Source: an uncultured Anaerolineae bacterium
Lineage (GTDB): Bacteria > Chloroflexota > Anaerolineae > J036 > Brachytrichaceae
Length of the DNA stretch: 55,738 bases
Assembly: GCA_937927775.1 (NCBI GenBank)
Contig: CALBEF010000106.1
Location: 1-55,738, forward strand
Reading direction: 5' to 3'
How positions within the stretch are numbered: the stretch's first letter is position 1; each line of letters begins with the position of its first letter. The notes under the pieces were generated by a model. The model did no database searches, was not told where the DNA came from, and worked only from the letters and a program-made list of their open reading frames with translations. Below are positions 36,712 to 44,548 of the stretch, one piece after another. A program made the translations under genes and the position numbers.

Positions 36712-36729
36712 TCAGGGCGCGCCAATCAT
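36712..36729 (-). CDS. Five-codon leader ORF (MIGAP) in cobalamin leader 2
   Basis: ATG ATT GGC GCG CCC TGA behind AAGGAGG (36736-36742) with six bases spacing, the same spacing as in leader 1. Only one residue differs from MIRAP, while the surrounding leader is otherwise diverged. Likely translated regulatory ORF. Confidence 0.6.
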   Translation of the reverse strand: MIGAP

Positions 36730-36771
36730 GCTCCACCTCCTTGATCACGAGAAGGGCTGTTTGAGCGAGCA

Positions 36772-37070
36772 ATCGAGGCAGGCGTCCTGGCTCTCGCCCA
36801 GTTAAAGTAGTCAGTAGTCAGTAGTCAGTAGTCAGAAGTCAGTAGTCAGAAGTCAGAAGTCAGTAGTCAGTAGTCAGTAGTCAGTAGTCAGTAGTCAGTA
36901 GTCGTTGATCTGGTTACTGACTACTTTGTACTGACTACTTTGTATTGACTACTTTGTACTGACTACTCTCCGAGCGATTACAGTTGCGGCACAGCGCTGG
37001 ACTTCGCATGGGTGCGGCACCAGCTTCCGCCTTTGCGCCCTGGCATCCGGGCCTGTCGGGTCGCCTCGAT
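36772..37070 (-). ncRNA. Cobalamin riboswitch 2
   Basis: P1 is ATCGAGGC/GCCTCGAT (37063-37070 with 36772-36779). Landmarks on the minus strand: GCCCGGATGCCAGGGC, GGCGGAAGCTGGTG, GCCGCAACTGTAATCG and B12 box GAGCCAGGACGCCTGCC at 36777-36793. The core is nearly identical to riboswitch 1; the variable arm is a different, longer heptamer array. Controls cobT-cobS. Confidence 0.94.
36806..36967. repeat. Heptamer arrays forming the variable arm of riboswitch 2
   Basis: Left: fourteen units of AGTAGTC/AGAAGTC (36806-36903). Right: about four 14-bp units TGACTACTTTGTAC (36916-36967), i.e. alternating heptamers. CTGACTAC of the right array pairs with GTAGTCAG of the left array, giving a long hairpin. 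Confidence 0.92.
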
Positions 37071-37124
37071 GTGGCGCCGGTTTATGGGCCGGCGTCATCC
37101 CTATTCAGTTGTCGGACGGGGGGA

Positions 37125-37130
37125 ATTATA
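37125..37130 (-). promoter_or_regulatory. -10 box of cobalamin leader 2
   Basis: TATAAT on the minus strand in the same CCGCTATAAT context as the leader-1 promoter; the -35 region is weak. About 55 bp before P1. Confidence 0.55.
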
Positions 37131-37171
37131 GCGGTCAAGCGGGTAGAGGTCTGTGACCCTCCGGGCCGGCG

Positions 37172-37873
37172 CTATGCAAAGGCCGGATGCTCCGGCGCAA
37201 GCAGGTCATCGAGCCGCGCCATCTCCCCCGGCCAGTAACCCAGCGCCGCCAGTTGTTCCACTTCTTTGCACAGGGCCGCGTAGAACAAATGGAACCCGTC
37301 GCGCAGCCTGCGGTTGCGCTGATAGCGGCCCAGGATGCTGTGAATGGCCGCCAGGTAGCAGCGGGCCGGCTCCAGTTGAGAGAGCCGGCGCGCGAATCCC
37401 GGCTCGTTGCCATGCCATTTCGCCAGCGCCTCGGCAACGATCACCTCGGTTTCGAATGCAAGCTCGGCGGAGAAGTCCTGCAACTCAGCGTTGATCGCCA
37501 GCAGCGGCGCCGGCGAGCGCAGCGCGTACACCGCCTCGTTGTGGTCGTGGATTGCTTCGATTGTCGCGCCGTAGGTGAAAAACTCGATCCGCTTGTCCAC
37601 GCGGTCGCTGACAATGATGCGCCCCAGACCGACCTGACGCCGCCCGTACAGCGGGTATTTCAGCCGGATGGTAGACCAGTTCAGCGAGTCGCCGCTCTCG
37701 CCCATTCTCAACTGGATGGCTTCGGGGTCGAAGTGCATTTCGGTCGGGATTTCGCGCATGGCGATAAGCAGCGTGTGATGGCCCGGCGCGTAGGGATATC
37801 GATCCGGCTCCAGGTGGTAACCCCAGTGCTCCATCATCCGCACAAGACTGGTTTCAGTTGCGTTTGCGTTCAC
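37172..37873 (-). CDS. Conserved hypothetical protein
   Basis: 233 residues if the GTG at 37873 is used (AGGA five bases upstream); ATGs at 37837/37834 lack a ribosome site. Soluble, no signal peptide or membrane helix. Visible features: SLVRMMEHWGYHLEPDRYPY, RIIVSDRVDKRIEFFTYG, and a helical C-terminal half (LSQLEPARCYLAAIHSILG). Not recognised. It lies just upstream of the riboswitch-2 promoter on the same strand but ends before it, so is not under B12 control. Confidence 0.7.
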   Translation of the reverse strand: MNANATETSLVRMMEHWGYHLEPDRYPYAPGHHTLLIAMREIPTEMHFDPEAIQLRMGESGDSLNWSTIRLKYPLYGRRQVGLGRIIVSDRVDKRIEFFTYGATIEAIHDHNEAVYALRSPAPLLAINAELQDFSAELAFETEVIVAEALAKWHGNEPGFARRLSQLEPARCYLAAIHSILGRYQRNRRLRDGFHLFYAALCKEVEQLAALGYWPGEMARLDDLLAPEHPAFA

Positions 37874-37942
37874 GTCGTCCTCGATTCGCCCGTTTGTCCG
37901 GGTGCGCTGCGCCAAGTGTAGTCCTCCGCGCCAGGGGCCATC

Positions 37943-37948
37943 TATAAT
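37943..37948 (+). promoter_or_regulatory. -10-like TATAAT for the DUF4126 gene
   Basis: TATAAT 67 bp before the DUF4126 start in a divergent spacer; -35 weak. Confidence 0.4.
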
Positions 37949-38015
37949 CAGACTGCATCGCGCGCGCCCGGCTCGCCGCATCGCGCCGGCTGAATGCGCC
38001 GATGCGGAGCGAGCA

Positions 38016-38600
38016 ATGCTGGCGTTAATGAATGTCATCAGCGCGTTTGGTCTGGCCGGCGCGGCCGGCCTGAATGCGTACATTCCCCTGCTGATCGTGG
38101 CTGTTCTGGCGCGCGCAGAGGTCATCCAGTTGCAGCCGCCATTCGACGCGCTGTCCGAATGGTGGGTAATCGGCGTCCTGGTTGCGCTGCTGGCGATTGA
38201 GGTCGTTGTGGACAAAGTGCCCGGCGCCGATCACGTCAACGACGTGGCGCAGACTGTCGTTCGCCCGGCGGCCGGCGCGATCCTTTTCGCCGCCAACAGT
38301 GGCGTAATCACTGAGGTTAGCCCGCCGCTGGCGATCATTGTCGGCCTGCTCACCGCTGGCGTCGTGCACGGCGGCAAGGCAGTGGCGCGGCCGGCCATCA
38401 ATGTGTCCACCGCAGGCGTGGGCGCGTCGGTCGTCAGTTTTCTGGAGGATGTCGTTTCGGCCGTGGGGGCGGCGCTGGCGATCCTGGCGCCGGCGCTCTT
38501 CGTTGTCTTCGTTGCCGCGATCGGTTACCTGGTGTATCGCGCCGTGCGCCGCTTCCGGCGCGCGCGTCGCCAGCCGCAGCGCCAGAATCAGCCGGTATGA
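38016..38600 (+). CDS. DUF4126 family membrane protein
   Basis: 194 residues; start at 38016 with GGAG six bases upstream. Starts SAFGLAGAAGLNAYIPLL; contains EVVVDKVPGADHVNDVAQTVVRPAAGA, VHGGKAVARPAINVSTAGVGA and a C-terminal hydrophobic helix with a basic tail. These are the DUF4126 landmarks; four to five membrane helices. Function unknown. Stop overlaps the holB start by 4 bp. Confidence 0.85.
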   Translation: MLALMNVISAFGLAGAAGLNAYIPLLIVAVLARAEVIQLQPPFDALSEWWVIGVLVALLAIEVVVDKVPGADHVNDVAQTVVRPAAGAILFAANSGVITEVSPPLAIIVGLLTAGVVHGGKAVARPAINVSTAGVGASVVSFLEDVVSAVGAALAILAPALFVVFVAAIGYLVYRAVRRFRRARRQPQRQNQPV

Positions 38601-39583
38601 GCGCGTGGAATCTGGCCGGCCACGCATGGGCCGCGCGCCGGCTGCAACGCTCCATCGAGACGGGTCAGGTGGCGCAGTCGCACCTGTTTGCCGGCCCCGA
38701 AAGCGTGGGCAAGGCGACGCTGGCGCTGGCATTTGCGCGCGCCCTCTTGTCGCTCGACGCAGGCGACCCGGCTCGCGCAGCCGGGCTGGTGGACCGGCTC
38801 AAACATCCCGATCTCTTCTGGGTCGAGCCTGAAGCCGGCGAATCGTCCATCAGGGTCGAGCAGGTGCGCGCGCTGCTGCATGCGTTATCTCTCTCGCCGG
38901 TCGAAAGCCGCTTTCGCGTGGCGGTGGTCAATGATGCGCATCTCGTCACCGACGGCGGCCAGAACGCGATCCTGAAAACGCTCGAAGAGCCGAACCCGGC
39001 GGCTGTGATTGTGCTGGTGGCGCCGCAACCTGGAGCGCTTTTGCCCACGATTGTGTCGCGCTGCCAGACGCTCACCCTGCGCCCGGTTCCGGCTGTGGAA
39101 ATCGAACAGACTCTCCTGGCGCGCGGCGCCGAACCCGGCAAAGCTCACCTGCTGGCTCGGCTTGCGCGCGGCCGGCCGGGCTGGGCATTGCGCGCGCTGG
39201 CCGATGGCGAGCTGCTTTCGGCGCGCGAGCAACGACTGGCCGATTTGCGCGCGCTGCTGGCGGCGAACCGCACGAATCGCTTCGCCTATGCCGAGACGAT
39301 GAGCAAAGCCGGGTTGCAGGCGGCGCGGGATGTGCTCGACGAATGGCTGTGGTATTGGCGCGATGTGGCGCGGGCGGCCAGCGATCCTGCCGGAGACCCG
39401 CCGGCCGGCGCATTGCTCAACATCGATTGCGCGGCATCCATCGCCGAACTGGCGCGGCGCGTGTCGCCGGCCGGCGCGGCGCGCGCGGCTCAGGCTATTG
39501 CGCGCGCCAGGGCTGCGCTCGAACAGAATGCCAGCCTGCGCCTGACATTCGACGCTTTGTTGCTCCAACTGCCTTCTGTGTGA
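38597..39583 (+). CDS. holB: DNA polymerase III delta' subunit (HolB-like)
   Basis: 328 residues. Clamp-loader AAA+ fold: HLFAGPESVGKATLALAFARALL (P-loop), SIRVEQVRALLHALSLSP, VAVVNDAHLVTDGGQNAILKTLEEP and the SRC-like IVSRCQTLTLRP. The zinc-binding cysteines of many HolB/DnaX proteins are absent. C-terminal helical collar domain. Part of the clamp loader that places the beta clamp on DNA. ATGA overlap with the DUF4126 gene. Confidence 0.9.
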   Translation: MSAWNLAGHAWAARRLQRSIETGQVAQSHLFAGPESVGKATLALAFARALLSLDAGDPARAAGLVDRLKHPDLFWVEPEAGESSIRVEQVRALLHALSLSPVESRFRVAVVNDAHLVTDGGQNAILKTLEEPNPAAVIVLVAPQPGALLPTIVSRCQTLTLRPVPAVEIEQTLLARGAEPGKAHLLARLARGRPGWALRALADGELLSAREQRLADLRALLAANRTNRFAYAETMSKAGLQAARDVLDEWLWYWRDVARAASDPAGDPPAGALLNIDCAASIAELARRVSPAGAARAAQAIARARAALEQNASLRLTFDALLLQLPSV

Positions 39584-39634
39584 TGGCCGTCACACGACAT
39601 CGCGCGCCCATAATGCGGCGCCACAATCCATGCC

Positions 39635-40414
39635 ATGAGTCACGCTATGACCCGCGCCGATAGCTCTGACTTCGATCTGGCCGCCTTGCGCGGCAACCCA
39701 TCCTTTGTGTGGCGCGCCGGGCAGGAACGCCGGCTTGCGCTGTTGAATCGTGTCGCGCCGCTGGCCGGCAGGCGCGTTCTCGTTGATGGTTGCGGCATCG
39801 GCATGTATGTGCGCGCCATTGCGCGCCATACCCCGCATGTGTTTGGCCTTGACATCGAGTTCGACCGTGTGCGTGAAGGGCGCGCCGGCGGGCTGGATGG
39901 ATTGCTGAATGCTGTGTGCGAGCGGCTGCCGTTCCCCGATGAATCATTCGATGTGGTGTTCAGCCACGAGGTGCTCGAACACGTCAACGACGATCGCGCC
40001 GCCTGCCGCGAAATGGCGCGCGTGTTGCGGCCTGGCGGCCGGGCGGTGATATTTGTCCCCAACCGGCTGTACCCGTTCGAGACGCACGGCGTCTACTGGC
40101 GCGGCCGTTATCACTTTGGCAACAAGCCGTTTGTGAACTGGCTGCCCGACGCGGCGCGCAACCGGCTGGCGCCGCACGCGCGCGCTTACACGGTGCGCGG
40201 CCTGCTCGATCTGTTCGCCGGCGCCGGCCTGCGCCCCGCGCTGCTGACTCAGGTGTACCCGGGCTTCGACAATATCGTGGCGCGCTATGGCGCCGCCGGT
40301 CGTTTGTTGCGCCGCCTGATCCAGGCGTTGGAAGGCTCGCCGTTGCGGGCGTTCGGCCTGTCGCATTTGCTGGTGATGGAAAAGCCCGGCACCCGCGCGG
40401 GCGCAGTCGGCTAA
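39635..40414 (+). CDS. Class I SAM-dependent methyltransferase (type 11)
   Basis: 259 residues. Motif I VLVDGCGIGMYVRAIA, acidic end of strand 2 VFGLDIEFDRV, motif post-I CERLPFPDESFDVVFSHEVLEHVNDD, and LRPGGRAVIFVPNR, all standard for small-molecule or lipid methyltransferases. C-terminal domain with VRGLLDLFAGAGLRP. Substrate unknown; similar genes methylate quinones, lipids or glycans. Confidence 0.88.
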   Translation: MSHAMTRADSSDFDLAALRGNPSFVWRAGQERRLALLNRVAPLAGRRVLVDGCGIGMYVRAIARHTPHVFGLDIEFDRVREGRAGGLDGLLNAVCERLPFPDESFDVVFSHEVLEHVNDDRAACREMARVLRPGGRAVIFVPNRLYPFETHGVYWRGRYHFGNKPFVNWLPDAARNRLAPHARAYTVRGLLDLFAGAGLRPALLTQVYPGFDNIVARYGAAGRLLRRLIQALEGSPLRAFGLSHLLVMEKPGTRAGAVG

Positions 40415-40432
40415 CTTGCAGACGCGCTGACG

Positions 40433-42253
40433 TTACGGCTGTGGCGCCGGCTCCGGGGGCGGGGCCGGCGTGGGGGTGTCGATCTCCACGATCACCGGCG
40501 TGGGCGAGGGCAGCGGGGTGGGCGAGGGGGCAATCAGCGCCGTGTCGCGCGTGGCTTCACCCGGCCATAGCTCCACCGCCGGCGGCGCGTCGTCGAACCA
40601 GCGACGATAGATGGCGGCCAGCGCGCCATCGCTCGCCATTTCCTGCAGGGTGAGGTTCACCAGATCGCGCAGCGCGGAATCGTTCGTCGGCACTGCGATG
40701 GCGATGGGCGCTGGGTTCAGCCGGTCGTTCAGCACGATGATGTCGCCCGACACGCGCGCCAGCGCCAGCAGCGTGACGCGCTCGGCGGCCACGCCCTGAA
40801 TCCGGCCTTCGCGCAGGGCGGCCAGCGCGCTCGGCAGATCGGGGAACGGCACGGTGAGGAAGTTCGCCCCGCGCGCCCGTTTGGCCGCGTCGAGCGCCGC
40901 TGTGTCCGTCGTCTCCTGCACGATGCCGACGCGCGCGCCATTTAAGGATGTTAAATCGATGACGCCGGCTGTGTTGAGCGCGGCGACGCTGAGGCCGCTG
41001 ATGTAGACGGGGATGCTGTGATCCATCAGACGCTCGCTGGCCTGGGTCTGCGCGATGTCGCCGATGGCGAGATCGATGGTGTCGTTGTCGAAGGCAGTTG
41101 CGGTCTGGCCGGCCGGCAGGGCGATGAACTGGGCGGCGGCAGGGTTCTGAAACCAGCGCCGGCTCAATTCGCGGCTCAGATCGACCATGTAGCCGATGGC
41201 CTGCCCGTTGGCGTCGAGCGTGGCGAGCGGGTCGGACTGCGCGTTGAAGCCGATGCGCACGCTGTTGGCGGCGCGCACCCGCTCGAACACGGCGCGCGGC
41301 GTGATGGTGTCGGGCAGGGCGGCCAGTTGCAGCTCGATCTGGCCGGGCAGCGCGGCGACCGCCGGCGCAGCTTCGCCGAACCAGCGCTGATAGGCTTCGG
41401 CGTAGAAACCGTCGTTGAGCATGGCGCTCAGGGTGATGTTGACCAGATCGGCCCAGTCGGAGTCGTTCTGCGGCAGCATGATGGCCACCGGCTGTTGTTG
41501 CAGCACGGCCAGCACCGCCAGCGCCCCGTTGCGCGCAGCCTCGGCGCGCAGCCGGCGCCAGCGACCGATCACGGCGTCCGTCTCGCCCTCCAGCAGCGAC
41601 TGAATGGCGCTGGCATAGGATGAGGCAGATTGCAGCGTGACTGTCATGTTGTTGGCGATCTGCATCTGGCTTATGGCGGGGATGGAGGTTGCGTCGATGT
41701 AGGTGATGGCGCGCTGGGCCAGGCCCGGCACGTCGGCGAACGCGCCGGCGCGGATCAGGACAGCCTCACCGTCCTGCAGGTAGCTCAGGCTGAAGTCGGC
41801 GTAGGTTTCAGCCGGCTTCGTGTGCGCCAATCCGCCCAGCGCCAGGTCCACTTCCCGGTTTTGAATCCGGCGCAGGGCCGAGTTCGAGGTGACTTGCACA
41901 AACTCCACGTTGCGCGGGCTGCCCAGCCAGCGCCGCGCAAGTTCGCGGGCAATGTCCACATCCAGCCCCACCAGGTTGCCCTCCTCATCCACACTGGCGA
42001 GGGGCGGGGCGTCGAACCGGATGCCGACTCGGAGGGCGCTGCGCATCCTGACCAGCGCGGCGGTCGAAAGCGTGGGCGGCGGGGCGGTGGGCGTCGGGCC
42101 GTCGCCGGCCGGGATGGGCGTGGCGGCGATGCGGGCGATCGTGTCGCGCAAGTCAATCGATGGCAGCAGCGAGCAGGCGGGGGCCGTCAGGAGCAACAGC
42201 GCGCTCAACAGGCGGGCGGCGCGCCGGGAGGGAGATGAATTTGAATGACACAT
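40433..42253 (-). CDS. Lipoprotein with two tandem type-3 solute-binding domains
   Basis: 606 residues. Signal peptide with LTAPAC lipobox, then two SBP_bac_3 domains in one chain: about 65-300 (LRVGIRFDAPPLASVDEEGNLVGLDVDIARELARRW split by loops) and about 325-555 (VRIGFNAQSDPLATLDANGQAIGYMVDLSRELSRRW). Each ends in the same pattern, LVNITLSAMLNDGFYAEAYQRWFG or LVNLTLQEMASDGALAAIYRRWFD. A Pro-rich tail follows. Binds small polar solutes such as amino acids outside the membrane; no permease or sensor gene adjacent. Confidence 0.9.
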   Translation of the reverse strand: MCHSNSSPSRRAARLLSALLLLTAPACSLLPSIDLRDTIARIAATPIPAGDGPTPTAPPPTLSTAALVRMRSALRVGIRFDAPPLASVDEEGNLVGLDVDIARELARRWLGSPRNVEFVQVTSNSALRRIQNREVDLALGGLAHTKPAETYADFSLSYLQDGEAVLIRAGAFADVPGLAQRAITYIDATSIPAISQMQIANNMTVTLQSASSYASAIQSLLEGETDAVIGRWRRLRAEAARNGALAVLAVLQQQPVAIMLPQNDSDWADLVNITLSAMLNDGFYAEAYQRWFGEAAPAVAALPGQIELQLAALPDTITPRAVFERVRAANSVRIGFNAQSDPLATLDANGQAIGYMVDLSRELSRRWFQNPAAAQFIALPAGQTATAFDNDTIDLAIGDIAQTQASERLMDHSIPVYISGLSVAALNTAGVIDLTSLNGARVGIVQETTDTAALDAAKRARGANFLTVPFPDLPSALAALREGRIQGVAAERVTLLALARVSGDIIVLNDRLNPAPIAIAVPTNDSALRDLVNLTLQEMASDGALAAIYRRWFDDAPPAVELWPGEATRDTALIAPSPTPLPSPTPVIVEIDTPTPAPPPEPAPQP

Positions 42254-42267
42254 GCTATCGATGGCTC

Positions 42268-42273
42268 AGTATA
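42268..42273 (-). promoter_or_regulatory. -10-like TATACT for the double solute-binding protein
   Basis: 14 bp before the ATG at 42253, in a 50-bp divergent spacer shared with the GNAT gene. Confidence 0.4.
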
Positions 42274-42289
42274 CCGGCGCGGAGCGCGC

Positions 42290-42295
42290 TAGAAT
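42290..42295 (+). promoter_or_regulatory. -10-like TAGAAT for the GNAT gene
   Basis: 8 bp before the ATG at 42304; no Shine-Dalgarno. Would give a leaderless transcript. Confidence 0.4.
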
Positions 42296-42303
42296 CGCGC
42301 CCT

Positions 42304-42828
42304 ATGCGCAATACACCTGTGGATGTGCACATTCAAAAAGCGACAGCCGGCGACGCAGACGCGCTGGCGGAACTCGTCTGCGCGCTGGCGGACTATGAGC
42401 AGTTATCGCGCCCGGAGCCGGCTGCATTGGAGCGCCTGGCGCGCGATGGTTTTGGGCCGGCCCCGCGCTTCGATGCCTGGCTGGCCTCCGCAGATGGACG
42501 GGCTGTTGGCTATGCCATCAGTTTCTTCACCTACTCGACTTTTCTGGCCATGCCCACGTTGTACCTGGAGGATTTGTTTGTGTTGCCCGATTACCGGTCG
42601 CTGGGCATTGGAAGAAGGCTTTTTCTGGCGTGCGCGCAGCATGGCTACGAGCAGGGCTGTGGCCGGATGGAATGGCAGGTGTTGAACTGGAACACGCCGG
42701 CCATCGCGTTCTATCAGCGCATGGGCGCGCGCCACATGCAGGAGTGGCAGCCGTTTCGCATGACGCGCGATCAGATAGGCGCGCTGATTGGCGAACTGCC
42801 CGGCAGCGAGACCCTCATTCGCCGGTGA
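42304..42828 (+). CDS. GNAT family N-acetyltransferase
   Basis: 174 residues from ATG 42304. GNAT fold: VHIQKATAGDADALAELV at the start, FSTF-like beta strands, LYLEDLFVLPDYRSLGIGRRLFLACAQHG (motif A with the acetyl-CoA pyrophosphate loop RSLGIGR) and MEWQVLNWNTPAIAFYQRMGAR (motif B). Closest in pattern to diamine/spermidine-type acetyltransferases. Its 3' end overlaps the convergent VOC gene by 14 bp. Confidence 0.93.
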   Translation: MRNTPVDVHIQKATAGDADALAELVCALADYEQLSRPEPAALERLARDGFGPAPRFDAWLASADGRAVGYAISFFTYSTFLAMPTLYLEDLFVLPDYRSLGIGRRLFLACAQHGYEQGCGRMEWQVLNWNTPAIAFYQRMGARHMQEWQPFRMTRDQIGALIGELPGSETLIRR

Positions 42829-43165
42829 TCTCGACGGACTGGCCGGAGTTGAGCCGGAGAATCGTCACGCGCTGGTTCTGCGCAATCTCTTCGCGGTCGA
42901 TATCGATTGTCAGGTTGCCGGCCTTGAGCGCCTCGGTAACCTGATCCAGGTTATCCACGCTGATGCCGAACTGGACGGCGCCATGCAGTTCGGCGTTGGC
43001 GTCGATCGCCCGCTGGAGCACCAGTTGCGCGCCCTCGGTTTGAAATACAACCACGTTCTCGTCTTCATAGGCGATGGGGATGCCGAGGATATTGGCAAAC
43101 ACGGCCCGATTGGATTCGAGGTCCTTTGACCAGAGGGCGACGTAACTGACCTGCGTTGTGTTCAT
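42815..43165 (-). CDS. VOC superfamily (glyoxalase/bleomycin-resistance-like) protein
   Basis: 116 residues: one pair of beta-alpha-beta-beta-beta units. YVALWSKDLESNRAVFANILGIP is the first module; VQFGISVDNLDQVTEAL and ILRLNSGQSVEIT the second. The usual first metal His is replaced (YVALW), so activity is uncertain. ATG overlaps the stop of the glycosyltransferase gene upstream by 4 bp, indicating coupling. Confidence 0.85.
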   Translation of the reverse strand: MNTTQVSYVALWSKDLESNRAVFANILGIPIAYEDENVVVFQTEGAQLVLQRAIDANAELHGAVQFGISVDNLDQVTEALKAGNLTIDIDREEIAQNQRVTILRLNSGQSVEITGE

Positions 43166-44445
43166 ACGAGTTCCTCATACACGGCGATGAGCTTATCCAC
43201 GATTCTGATCCAACTGTAGTCCTCGGCGACGCAGGCGGCGCGATGACCCATTGCGCGCCGCAGCGCCTCATCTGACAGCAGTGCGCGCGCGGCGTTGGCC
43301 AGCGCCAGTGGATCTTTGGAGGGGACGCGCAGTCCTGTGCGATTGTGCCGCACCAATTGGCTCAATCCGCCCACATCCGACGCGATCACCGGCGTGCCGC
43401 AGGCCATGGCTTCGAGCGCCACCATTCCGAACGATTCGTAGTGCGACGGCATCACCAGGCAGTCTGCCGCGGCGTAGTAGAACTGCAGGGTTTCCTGGTC
43501 TCGCGCGCCGAGGAATGTGATGAGGTCGTTGAGGCCGAGTTCGCTGCGCAACGCGTGCAGGCGCGCCATTTCTTCATTGTCGCGCCGGCCCTGCTCGCTG
43601 GGATCCCCGCCAATGACGATCACGCACAGGTCGTCAAAGGCAGGATTGGCCTCGTGTTTGAGCAGGGCGATGGCGCGGAAGAGCGTGTCGATACCCTTCA
43701 GCGGCTCGATCCGGCCGGCGAACAGGATGATGCGATGATGCTGCGGCGCGCCGATAACCGACTTGGCATATGCCTGCTCGATGGGGTGGAAGCGCGATAT
43801 ATCAACACCCGGCGGCACGATGCGGATGCGGGAAACGTCGGCGCCATAGAAGCGCGTCAGTTGACGCTCTTCGACCGTGGTGTTGGCGGTGAGCCGGTCG
43901 GCGGCGGCGCACAGGTAGCGTTCATTGTTCAGCCGCTCCTCGCTTTCCATTTCCTGGGGGCGCTGCGCGATCTCGTTCTTGAGTTTGGCCAGCGTGTGAA
44001 ATGTCTGCGCGAAGCGCGTGCCCCAGCATTTGCGGAGCGAATCGGCGACCAGACCCGACAGCCAGTAATGCGCGTGGATCACGTCGTACCCGGACGCGGG
44101 CGTGGTCTGTGGGCGGGCTGAAATAAGGCCGCGCCTCTCCTCGCTCGCAAAGTCGCACATCCAATCGGCGAATGCCGGCACATGCTGCAACAGGTCCTGC
44201 TTGGGCACAGGCGCTTCGGGGCCGGCCGGCACATGGATGACCCGCGCGTTGGGCGCAATGCGCGGGTCGATGCGCAGGGTCTGCGCGCTCTGGCTGCGGG
44301 TGAAGATATCGACTTCAATGTTGCGGCGAGCGAGCTCGCGGGCGGTTTCGCGGACGAACACGTTCATGCCGCCCGTGTCTTTCCCGCCCAGGGTGGCCAG
44401 CGGCGAGGTGTGAAAGCTGATCAGAGCAATGCGGCGCAAGGGCAT
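43162..44445 (-). CDS. GT-B glycosyltransferase family 4
   Basis: 427 residues. N-terminal acceptor domain starts RIALISFHTSPLATLGGKDTGGMNVFVRETARELARR, as in MshA and sucrose-phosphate synthase-like GT4 enzymes; YDVIHAHYWLSGLVA follows. Donor domain: FAGRIEPLKGIDTLFRAIALL and the EX7E motif PSHYESFGMVALEAMACGTPVIASDVGG. Retaining transferase using a nucleotide sugar; the GGMNVF start resembles MshA but acceptor is not proven. No Shine-Dalgarno; TATACT 12 bp upstream. Confidence 0.93.
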   Translation of the reverse strand: MPLRRIALISFHTSPLATLGGKDTGGMNVFVRETARELARRNIEVDIFTRSQSAQTLRIDPRIAPNARVIHVPAGPEAPVPKQDLLQHVPAFADWMCDFASEERRGLISARPQTTPASGYDVIHAHYWLSGLVADSLRKCWGTRFAQTFHTLAKLKNEIAQRPQEMESEERLNNERYLCAAADRLTANTTVEERQLTRFYGADVSRIRIVPPGVDISRFHPIEQAYAKSVIGAPQHHRIILFAGRIEPLKGIDTLFRAIALLKHEANPAFDDLCVIVIGGDPSEQGRRDNEEMARLHALRSELGLNDLITFLGARDQETLQFYYAAADCLVMPSHYESFGMVALEAMACGTPVIASDVGGLSQLVRHNRTGLRVPSKDPLALANAARALLSDEALRRAMGHRAACVAEDYSWIRIVDKLIAVYEELV

Positions 44446-44457
44446 ACGAGTTGAGCA

Positions 44458-44463
44458 AGTATA
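44458..44463 (-). promoter_or_regulatory. -10-like TATACT for the GT4/VOC operon
   Basis: 12 bp before the glycosyltransferase ATG; predicts a leader of about 5 nt. Confidence 0.45.
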
Positions 44464-44515
44464 GCCCGAACGGCGTTGGGGGTTGGGGGAACGGCCGAGC
44501 GTTCTGGATGCCTGG

Positions 44516-44542
44516 GTGGGGCAAGCCGCCGGCTTGCCCCAC
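44516..44542. repeat. Dispersed palindrome P1 copy 2 (GTGGGGCAAGCC)
   Basis: Perfect 12-bp arms, 3-bp centre GCC, just after the amidohydrolase stop codon; may act as its terminator. Confidence 0.88.
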
Positions 44543-44548
44543 TACATG

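Noticed and set aside
36452..36772. A 106-codon minus-strand frame through the cobT leader
   Set aside because: It reads across the B12-leader ribosome site, the MIGAP ORF (other frame) and the terminator; no protein features.
36806..36967. Possible CRISPR array
   Set aside because: Units are 7 bp and directly adjacent with no unique spacers, and they lie inside a riboswitch; no cas genes.
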